Below are positions 32,191-38,481 of a stretch of DNA of 38,481 bases, piece by piece. Made by a program: the position numbers and the translations under genes. A model generated the notes under the pieces. The model saw only the letters and a list, made by a program, of their open reading frames with translations, did not search any database and was not told where the DNA came from. Each line of letters opens with the position of its first letter. Within the stretch, counting starts at the first letter, position 1. Source of the DNA: Anaerolineae bacterium (GTDB lineage: Bacteria > Chloroflexota > Anaerolineae > B4-G1 > SLSP01); contig JAFGSL010000417.1 in NCBI GenBank assembly GCA_016934645.1, positions 1 through 38,481 of the forward strand, given 5' to 3'.

Positions 32191-34386
32191 ATGTGCCATA
32201 ATCCTTACCGCGGTCTATGCATTATCCTGCTGGCCTACCTCAGTCTGGCCTTAGCCTATGGCGTCATTCTGCCCCCTTTTGAGAATCTGGATGAGTTGGA
32301 GCATTTCGAGGTGATTCGCTATGTGGCTGAGAACAGACGGTTGCCGGTTTATGAAGTGCTGGATGTCGAGGATTATCAGATGCATCAGGAAATCTCACAG
32401 CCGCCGCTCTATTACCTGTTCTCTGCCATTCTTGTACGCCTGTTTGGCTTGCGTGCCGAAGATGCATCGACTTTCTGGCAGTGGAATCCCCGTGTGGCTT
32501 GCGGACTGGAAGCCCCGCATCTCTACGATAACCGCGCGGTACTGCGCCACGATCCGCACAGCGAGGCCTTCCCCTGGCAAGGCGCGCTGTTGACCCTGCA
32601 CGTCTTGCGGCTGTTTTCCACGTGCCTGCAAGCGATCACGGTTATCGGCGCGTTCGCGCTGGGCCGCCGGCTTTTTCCAGGCCGTCCGGCGATCCCTTTG
32701 CTCGGCGCAGCTTTTGTCGCCTTCAATCCGCAGTTTTTGCTGGTTGCCAGCGGCGTCAATAATGATAACCTGATGACGCCTTTGGCAACTGTGATCCTGT
32801 GGCTGGTGGCACGCGTGTGGCAGGATCGCCGCCTGGACTGGCCACGCGCAGTGCTCTTGGGCGTGCTCTGCGGCGCGGCGGGCCTGAGCAAGTTGAGTGG
32901 ATGGCTTACCCTGATCCCGTGCGCGGCTCTCTTCCTGGCCTTATGGTTGCGTCACGCTGCACCTCGACCGGCCCTGACCTTACGCGCGATACTCATTCCC
33001 ATCACCGCGCTCGCACTGGGTAGCTGGTGGTTTTGGCGCAACTGGCAGCTTTACGCCGATCCGACGGCGTTGCAGCCGATGCTCGCGGTAGTCGGTAGTC
33101 GAGGATGGAGCAGCCCTTGGAAGGGGCTACTAGAGGCAGGCTTGATGTTCCGCTCGTTCTGGGGACAACTGCCTTGTGCGTTCTATCCATCTGGCTTCTA
33201 TCTCTTGTACGGGCTACTCACCGGATTGAGCGCCGTTGGCTTGTTCTGGGGCTGGCGACGTCTCCGATCGAGCGAACGTTACATGCTCATCACGCTGGTG
33301 GGTTGGTTCGTAGTGATCATGCTCAGTTGGTTGCGCTGGAATTCGATGACGCCAGCGCCCGGAGGACGTTTGCTCTTTCCTGCACTGCCTGCTGTTGCAC
33401 TGGTGATGGCGGCTGGTTTGACCCGCTTGGCGTCGCCGCGTCGCGTAGCGCAGGGCGTAGTATTCGTATTGGTTCTCTTTGCTTGGTGGACAGAAGGCCA
33501 CATTCTTCCGGCTTTCTTCGCGCTGCCGCATCGCATTGCTGTGGCGGATCCTGCATATCCGCTCAATGCCACTTTTAGCGATACGATTCTTCTGCAGGGC
33601 TATGATCTGGTTATGGATGAACGCGCGCAGCGTATGCAGGTGACGTTCTACTGGGAAGCCGCAGCGCCGCTCAACGAGGATTATCTTGTGGCTCTGCAGT
33701 TGGTATCGCCGATTCCTGGTGATACCACACAGCGTTGGACCTACGACAGTTGGCCTGGGCGGGGTAACTATCCTACCGGTGCTTGGCAGACCGGCATCGT
33801 CATCGTTGATCGTTACCAGTTCGACCTGCCTGCGGCTGATTTTGCGACTCAGGCTTGGGATTTGCATTTGGCGCTGTATCAAAGGGAGAGCGGCGCGCGT
33901 TTGCCGGTCAGCATTGACGGTATATCCGTCGGAACGCATTTGATGCTGACGCGGCTGCGTTTGCCGGGCGTTGCACCCGATTGCCCTGCCGAGACGCGAT
34001 TGCCGGGAACATTCGATTTTGGCGAGTCTGTGCGGTTGACCCACGCCGTCGTCGCGCCGTCCGCTGATCACATGCTGGTAACGCTGTGTTGGGAAAGCGT
34101 ACGCGCTTTGCCTGCGGATTACACTGTGTTCGTCCACTTGCTGGATGCGGACGGCACGCTCAAAACCACCGGCGACGGCCCGCCTGCCGCTGGCGCTTTC
34201 CCTACGTCTTTCTGGCAGTCCGGCGACCGTATTCTGGATACTCACTGGTTGCCGCAGCCAGCCGCTCCCGGGGGTACGATTGTCGTTGGCTTGTACCTTC
34301 CATCGGATGGCGCCCGCCTGTCTGCATGGCGTGATGGTGAGCCTGTGCCTGATGATGCGCTCATGATTTGGCCGTTATCCCCATGA
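32191..34386 (+). CDS. DUF2142/GT39-like membrane protein with two beta-sandwich modules
   Basis: Polytopic protein of 731 residues. The first outer loop has LPPFENLDELEHFEVIRYV (Asp34-Glu35) and ISQPPLYYLF, as in DUF2142 and GT39 relatives. GAAFVAFNPQFLLVASGVNN and NDNLMTPLAT lie in the second outer region. Two beta-sandwich modules form the tail: ILLQGYDLVMDERAQRMQV and on (about 465-590), and VTLCWESVRALPADYTVFVH and on (about 607-725), with GTIVVGLYLP near the end. No ribosome site is visible before ATG 32191 and the 51-nt gap upstream is AT-rich, so it may be read through from the preceding operon. Its stop overlaps the next gene (ATGA), a close relative. Likely function is sugar transfer at the outer membrane face, inferred only. 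Confidence 0.75.
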   Translation: MCHNPYRGLCIILLAYLSLALAYGVILPPFENLDELEHFEVIRYVAENRRLPVYEVLDVEDYQMHQEISQPPLYYLFSAILVRLFGLRAEDASTFWQWNPRVACGLEAPHLYDNRAVLRHDPHSEAFPWQGALLTLHVLRLFSTCLQAITVIGAFALGRRLFPGRPAIPLLGAAFVAFNPQFLLVASGVNNDNLMTPLATVILWLVARVWQDRRLDWPRAVLLGVLCGAAGLSKLSGWLTLIPCAALFLALWLRHAAPRPALTLRAILIPITALALGSWWFWRNWQLYADPTALQPMLAVVGSRGWSSPWKGLLEAGLMFRSFWGQLPCAFYPSGFYLLYGLLTGLSAVGLFWGWRRLRSSERYMLITLVGWFVVIMLSWLRWNSMTPAPGGRLLFPALPAVALVMAAGLTRLASPRRVAQGVVFVLVLFAWWTEGHILPAFFALPHRIAVADPAYPLNATFSDTILLQGYDLVMDERAQRMQVTFYWEAAAPLNEDYLVALQLVSPIPGDTTQRWTYDSWPGRGNYPTGAWQTGIVIVDRYQFDLPAADFATQAWDLHLALYQRESGARLPVSIDGISVGTHLMLTRLRLPGVAPDCPAETRLPGTFDFGESVRLTHAVVAPSADHMLVTLCWESVRALPADYTVFVHLLDADGTLKTTGDGPPAAGAFPTSFWQSGDRILDTHWLPQPAAPGGTIVVGLYLPSDGARLSAWRDGEPVPDDALMIWPLSP

Positions 34387-36692
34387 ATCATTTGTCGGAC
34401 TTTCTCCATAGTTTGCCACGCCTTTTTGCGCACCCGTTGGTGGTGTTGCTTCTCGGCTTCATCGTTTTGACGCGGCTACACGGCAGCGCCACGCCTGTTT
34501 TTGAGGCTCCCGATGAGGTGTGGCACTACGCCTACGTGCGCTGGCTAGTGCAGGGCAACGGGCTGCCTTCGCTGGATGACAACGCCAGCGGTGCAAACCA
34601 GGAAGCCGCGCAACCGCCGCTTTACTATGTCGTGGCTGCGCTCTTTAGCACCCTTTTCGACGATAGTGATCTGCACAACCTGATGTGGCACAACCCCAAC
34701 TTTGGCTATCAGGCGCTCGACAACGCGCTGGACAACAAGAATATGCTCATCCATACAGAGGCAGAGCGCTTCCCTTGGCGCGGCTCCGTCCTGGCGATCC
34801 ATGTGACGCGGTTGACCTCGCTCCTGTTCGGCATTCTGACCGTGATTGCGGTATGGGGGATAGGGTACGAGGTTTTTCAGACTCGCAAGGGCGCGCTGAT
34901 AACCGCCGCGTTGGTCGCGTTCCAGCCGCAATTCGTCTTTATGTGCGGTGTCATCAACAACGATAGCGCCGCTGCCGCGCTGAGCACGGCGGCCTTGTGG
35001 GTGACGGCCCGTGTGTTCCGGCGCGGATTCACAGTGCGCCGCGCTGCTGTGCTCGGCGTTTTGGTAGGAATGGCGATACTGTCCAAAACGAGCGCGCTGG
35101 CGCTGCTGTTTGCGGTTGGAGCGGCGCTGTGCTGGCAGGCCTGGCGCGAGCGACTGTCCTGGAAAACGCTGGTGATAGCATTGTGCCTGTATCTCGCGTT
35201 GGCTTTGGGGGTGGGGGGCTGGTGGTACGCGCGCAACCTGTGGCTTTACGGCGATCTGTTGGGCGTGAGCCGTCACTTTGACACGCCCTGGCGACACGTG
35301 CAACCCAAATCTCTGCTCGAGCTTCTGCCAGACTTGCCATTGCTGCTGCGTTCGTTCTGGGGCGCGTATGGCTGGGGCCACATTTTCTGGCCTGATTGGG
35401 TGTATGTGCTCCTCACGCTCATTGCCCTTGCTTGCTTTGTTTTAGGCATCTGGCACATGCTTTCTGACATGCGTGCGCGCCGGGCCTCCCCCTCGCTACG
35501 TGATCGTATATCTTCTGCGGAGAGCATCTACCTCTTCAGTGCATTGTGGCTGGCAGCGATTGGCGTTGCACTGCTGTACTGGATGCGGAACGTCGGTGCG
35601 CCGCACGGGCGGTTGCTCTTCCCGGCGGTCGGTGCGTGGGCGGTGCTGGTGGCGTACGGCGTGTATCAGGAGTCAGTATCCCCTGTTTGGCGCGCTCTTG
35701 GCCGGGTGCTGATTTTGAGTATGGCCGTGCTGGCCACGCTCGCGCCAGGCGCGCGCATTCAAGCCGCCTTTGCTCCCCCACGGCTTTATGCCCCGCAACA
35801 GGTGGAGGAGACAATCACGTTGTTGAACTTCGACTACGATGTGGCTGGGCAGACCAACCTACGCATCCGTCTTCTTGGGGTCGATTTCGAGCCGGAGCGG
35901 GTGACGCAAGGAGACATACTCGCGGTCAAAGCTTGTTGGGAGGCCTTGGTCCCGATTGAAGAAGATTACACAATATATGCGCAATTGCTGGGGCAGAACT
36001 ATACCCGCGCCGGGGAGCGTCACACCTATCCAGGTCTGGGCCGCTACCCCACCTCACTGTGGACGCCCGGCATGGCCTTCTGCGATGTCTACCGCATCGC
36101 CGTCGAATCCTGGGTTCCCGCGCCAGAATGCTACCAATTGCTCATCGGGCTATACCTCGACGACTCGCGCGACCGATTGACGGCCTTCGACAGTGCCGGG
36201 CAGTCCCTCATCCCGCCCATCGTGGGGGCCGTGTCGATTGTCCCTGAAACTCCCTTGGACATCACGCCTGAGTATCCGGTGCAATACGTGCTGGGCGAAA
36301 GCATCCTTTTGCAGGGATATGATCTATCCGGCGCGTTTCAAAGCGGTACACCCCTCACGTTGACCTTGTATTGGCAAGCACAAAGTGCACTCGACCGAGA
36401 TTACACGGTTTTTGTACACCTATTGGATGAAGCCAACACGATGCTCGCGCAGGATGACGACCCGCCGCGTGCAGGCTGGTATCCTACTTCTGCCTGGGAA
36501 GCTGGTGATGTGGTCGTTGACGTGCGGCAGTTGGACATACCCGAAATCCCAACGGGACAGACGGTGTACGTGAGTGTGGGGATGTACTTGCCCGATGATC
36601 TGACGCGCTTGCCGGTTACCGACGACACGGGGCAACCGTTACCGAATGGCATCGTTCCATTGTTTGCCACGCAGGTAGACAGTAGACGATAG
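34383..36692 (+). CDS. DUF2142/GT39-like membrane protein with two beta-sandwich modules
   Basis: Paralogue of the preceding gene, about 769 residues. ATG 34383 overlaps the upstream stop by 4 nt. The first outer loop is VFEAPDEVWHYAYVRWLVQG (Asp44-Glu45), followed by LPSLDDNASGANQEAAQPPL and YYV. FQPQFVFMCGVINNDSAAAA matches the NNDN region of its neighbour. Eleven or so helices are followed by two beta-sandwich modules (about 485-610 and 635-760) with YTIYAQLLG, YTVFVHLLD, GWYPTSAWEAGDVVVD and VYVSVGMYLPDD. The last five residues, VDSRR, and the TAG stop come from a short heptamer array (36675-36695), so the original end has probably been replaced. A decayed N-terminal copy lies at 26033-26315. 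Substrate unknown. Confidence 0.75.
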   Translation: MNHLSDFLHSLPRLFAHPLVVLLLGFIVLTRLHGSATPVFEAPDEVWHYAYVRWLVQGNGLPSLDDNASGANQEAAQPPLYYVVAALFSTLFDDSDLHNLMWHNPNFGYQALDNALDNKNMLIHTEAERFPWRGSVLAIHVTRLTSLLFGILTVIAVWGIGYEVFQTRKGALITAALVAFQPQFVFMCGVINNDSAAAALSTAALWVTARVFRRGFTVRRAAVLGVLVGMAILSKTSALALLFAVGAALCWQAWRERLSWKTLVIALCLYLALALGVGGWWYARNLWLYGDLLGVSRHFDTPWRHVQPKSLLELLPDLPLLLRSFWGAYGWGHIFWPDWVYVLLTLIALACFVLGIWHMLSDMRARRASPSLRDRISSAESIYLFSALWLAAIGVALLYWMRNVGAPHGRLLFPAVGAWAVLVAYGVYQESVSPVWRALGRVLILSMAVLATLAPGARIQAAFAPPRLYAPQQVEETITLLNFDYDVAGQTNLRIRLLGVDFEPERVTQGDILAVKACWEALVPIEEDYTIYAQLLGQNYTRAGERHTYPGLGRYPTSLWTPGMAFCDVYRIAVESWVPAPECYQLLIGLYLDDSRDRLTAFDSAGQSLIPPIVGAVSIVPETPLDITPEYPVQYVLGESILLQGYDLSGAFQSGTPLTLTLYWQAQSALDRDYTVFVHLLDEANTMLAQDDDPPRAGWYPTSAWEAGDVVVDVRQLDIPEIPTGQTVYVSVGMYLPDDLTRLPVTDDTGQPLPNGIVPLFATQVDSRR

Positions 36693-36695
36693 ACG
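36675..36695 (+). repeat. Short heptamer array at a gene end
   Basis: Three units, GTAGACA, GTAGACG and ATAGACG. They encode VDSRR and the stop codon of the upstream gene. Two more loose heptamers, GACTACG and GACTATA, are at 36721-36734. The rest of the 36696-36754 gap holds only the ribosome site AGGAGG. Confidence 0.65.
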
Positions 36696-36754
36696 GACGC
36701 ATAAGCTAAAGTACGTTTTCGACTACGGACTATAGGATTAACAGGAGGTTTTTG

Positions 36755-37684
36755 ATGCAATTTCCAATCCTTTCTGAGGCTAAACGGATTTCCCGTCTTG
36801 AGCCACCCACCGGGAAAGTGCAGATGGTGCTCGACACCGACACCTATAACGAGGTGGATGACCAGTTTGCCGTCGTGCAGGCATTGCTCTCGCCGGAGAA
36901 GCTGGACGTGCTGGCGCTTTATGCCGCGCCGTTCTTCAATGACCGCTCCTCCGGCCCCGCCGACGGGATGGAAAAGAGCTACCAGGAAATTCTCCGTTTG
37001 CTGGAACGGCTGGCTATTCCATCCGCGGGACTGGTCTTCCGTGGCTCCGACCGCTATCTGCCCGATTGGGACCATCCCGTGGAGAGTGACGCCGCCCGCG
37101 ATCTCATCGCCAAAGCGATGGCGCACAGTGAAGCCGATGACCCCTTGTACGTCGTTGCCATCGGCGCGATCACCAACGTAGCTTCGGCCATTCTGCTGGA
37201 ACCGGAGATCATCCGCCGCATCGTCGTTGTGTGGCTCGGCGGGCACGCGTTCCACTGGCCCAATACGAAGGAGTTCAATTTGTGGCAAGATCCACAGGCC
37301 GCGCGCGTGATTTTCGATAGCGGCGTGCCGGTGGTGCAGATTCCTGTAATGGGGGTGTGTTCGCATCTGCACACCACGATCCCCGAAATCGAGCGCTATG
37401 TCGCCGGGCAGGGCGCGATTGGCGATTACCTGGCGGAGACCGTCAAGGGCTACCATGCCGATCATTTCGGCTGGTCGAAGGTGATCTGGGACATCGCCGC
37501 GATCTCGTATTTGCTGGATGAATCCTGGACGCCCACGCACCTCGTTCACAGTCCCATCGTCACCGACCAGGGCACGTGGAGCTTCGACAACAGACGGCAC
37601 CTCATCCGCACCGTCTATCACGTGAACCGCGATCCGATTTTCCGGGATGTGTTCAAGAAGTTGGAAGTGAGAAATGAGAGATGA
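36755..37684 (+). CDS. Nucleoside hydrolase-like protein
   Basis: Protein of 309 residues of the inosine-uridine nucleoside N-ribohydrolase family, which hydrolyses ribosides with a bound calcium. The calcium-site motif is VLDTDTYNEVDDQFA rather than the commoner DTDPGxDD form. IGAITNVASAILLEPEII, VWLGGHAF and EFNLWQDPQAARVIF match the other family blocks. Near the C-terminus IWDIAAI keeps the expected aspartate, but the residue before it is Trp where nucleoside hydrolases usually have His, so substrate range may differ. AGGAGG (36743-36748) lies 6 nt before ATG 36755. The last residues and stop come from the heptamer array at 37669. With the DUF4434 gene downstream it appears to start a separate catabolic group. 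Confidence 0.85.
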   Translation: MQFPILSEAKRISRLEPPTGKVQMVLDTDTYNEVDDQFAVVQALLSPEKLDVLALYAAPFFNDRSSGPADGMEKSYQEILRLLERLAIPSAGLVFRGSDRYLPDWDHPVESDAARDLIAKAMAHSEADDPLYVVAIGAITNVASAILLEPEIIRRIVVVWLGGHAFHWPNTKEFNLWQDPQAARVIFDSGVPVVQIPVMGVCSHLHTTIPEIERYVAGQGAIGDYLAETVKGYHADHFGWSKVIWDIAAISYLLDESWTPTHLVHSPIVTDQGTWSFDNRRHLIRTVYHVNRDPIFRDVFKKLEVRNER

Positions 37685-37778
37685 GAGATGAGAGATGAGA
37701 GATGAGAAATGAGAAATGAGAAATGAGAAATGAGTAATGAGAAATGCGTAATGAGTGAAATGATCTCTTTACTCTTTA
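37669..37778 (+). repeat. Heptanucleotide array with purine and pyrimidine arms
   Basis: Twelve contiguous units of GAGAAAT/GAGAGAT type (37669-37752) are followed by two CTCTTTA units (37765-37778). It begins inside the nucleoside hydrolase gene, supplying its final residues and stop (TGA 37682-37684), and ends just before the ribosome site of the next gene. The arms are partly complementary. Confidence 0.9.
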
Positions 37779-37803
37779 CTCCCTCTCCCGAAAGGAGTGT
37801 ACG

Positions 37804-38481
37804 ATGCGACTCACGGGCACGTTTTTGGACGAAATCAGCCACGATATCCCGCACCAGAATTGGGGACGGGCAGAGTGGTCGCGCGATTTTGCGGCGATGC
37901 AGGCTATCGGCATCGATACGGTCATCCTTATTCGCAGCGGGCACAAGCAGTGGATGACCTACCCTTCGGACGTCCTGCACGCGCGCGAAGGATGCTTTAC
38001 CCCACCGGTCGATTTGGTCGACATGTTCCTCGATCTGGCGGAAGAGTATGGTATGGCCTTCTACTTCGGCACATATGACTCCGGACGCTATTGGCATCAG
38101 GGGGATTATCGCAAGGAAGTCGATCTCAACAAAGCCGTAGTGGATGAAGTCTGGGTGCGCTACGGGCACAAACCGGCCTTCAAAGGCTGGTATCTCACGC
38201 AGGAAGTGAGCCGTCGCGTCAAGGGTATCATCGAAATTTACGCGGAGATGGGTCGCCACTGTAAATCCTTGGTCGATCTACCGGTGCTCATCTCCCCGTG
38301 GATGGATGGGATCAAGGCGGTCTGGTCGTTCGACGCGGATGTAAACAAAGCGCAGGGGATCACGCCGGAGGAGCACGCGCGCGAGTGGGGTGAAATTATG
38401 GCGGGCATCCGTGGCGCGGTGGACATCGTCGCCTTCCAGGATGGGCACGTGGACTTCCACGAGCTGCCGACCTATCTGGCG
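37804..38481 (+). CDS. DUF4434 domain protein, 3' end outside window
   Basis: The first 226 codons of a gene that runs off the right edge. ATG 37804 is preceded by AAGGAG (37792-37797) with 6-nt spacing. The protein begins MRLTGTFLDEISHDIPHQNW and continues MQAIGIDTVILIRSGHKQW, LAEEYGMAFYFGTYDSGRYW, FKGWYLTQEVS, LPVLISPWMDG and VDIVAFQDGHVDF. These match DUF4434, a family with a barrel-like fold related to glycoside hydrolases. There is no signal peptide, so it is predicted to be cytoplasmic. Following a nucleoside hydrolase-like gene, it is likely part of a sugar or nucleoside catabolic cluster; activity unknown. Confidence 0.7.
   Translation, partial: MRLTGTFLDEISHDIPHQNWGRAEWSRDFAAMQAIGIDTVILIRSGHKQWMTYPSDVLHAREGCFTPPVDLVDMFLDLAEEYGMAFYFGTYDSGRYWHQGDYRKEVDLNKAVVDEVWVRYGHKPAFKGWYLTQEVSRRVKGIIEIYAEMGRHCKSLVDLPVLISPWMDGIKAVWSFDADVNKAQGITPEEHAREWGEIMAGIRGAVDIVAFQDGHVDFHELPTYLA

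Noticed and set aside
33214..34245. Open frame of 343 codons on the minus strand
   Set aside because: It lies opposite the DUF2142/GT39-like gene at 32191 and is rich in Arg/Gln/His, as expected of antisense shadow frames.
36401..37621. Long open frame of 406 codons on the minus strand
   Set aside because: It lies opposite the nucleoside hydrolase and the end of the 34383 gene, both with clear family motifs. The protein has no recognisable domain and no ribosome site; it is a shadow of codon bias on the other strand.

Overview
The window looks like a piece of an uncultured Chloroflexota chromosome, probably Anaerolineae-like. This rests on gene content only: many large GT39-type membrane glycosyltransferases with extracytoplasmic beta-sandwich tails, secreted proteins with Pro/Thr-rich linkers, a short YLPxV-type motif near or at protein ends, and abundant 7-bp and 10-bp periodic repeats. 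No rRNA, tRNA, transposase or CRISPR array was seen. Almost everything lies on the plus strand; one secreted-protein gene (13941-15050) is on the minus strand.

Layout. 1-2187 is the end of a YfhO-type membrane protein. 2268-4997 is a GT39-type protein. 5090-7618 is the first of five intact members of one GT39 subfamily (also 11461-13887, 15199-17565, 17562-20003 and 20000-22528). A sixth, deleted member is at 7602-8740. Secreted or surface proteins sit between them: a LysM protein (8844-10163) and two paralogous carbohydrate-binding-like/Fn3-like proteins (10320-11390 and 13941-15050 minus). A tightly packed operon runs from 15199 to 26030: three GT39 paralogues joined by 4-nt start/stop overlaps, a different GT39 protein, and a secreted SUMF1-fold protein. 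Fragments of two further genes follow (26033-26459). A second compact operon (26597-32139) encodes a family 2 glycosyltransferase, a DUF354 glycosyltransferase-like protein, a methyltransferase, an MprF/AglD-type membrane protein and a GT39-like protein, four of the junctions being 4-nt overlaps. Two DUF2142/GT39-like proteins follow (32191-36692). The right edge changes theme to a nucleoside hydrolase-like protein and the start of a DUF4434 protein.

How the genes may work together (inference): the family 2 enzyme could load a sugar on a polyprenyl phosphate, the MprF/AglD-type protein could help move lipid-linked material, and the many GT39 proteins would transfer sugars outside the cytoplasmic membrane, with the Pro/Thr-rich surface proteins as plausible acceptors. 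The locus therefore reads as a cell-surface glycosylation island that has grown by gene duplication and decay.

The most unusual signal is repeat DNA inside coding sequence. Degenerate heptanucleotide arrays are built in frame into loops of two, and perhaps three, GT39 paralogues. Because three heptamers equal seven codons, they encode 7-residue repeats. At the same loop of two paralogues a purine-rich array encodes a hydrophilic loop and a following pyrimidine-rich array encodes part of a transmembrane helix. Repeat DNA also supplies the last residues and stop codon of three other genes.
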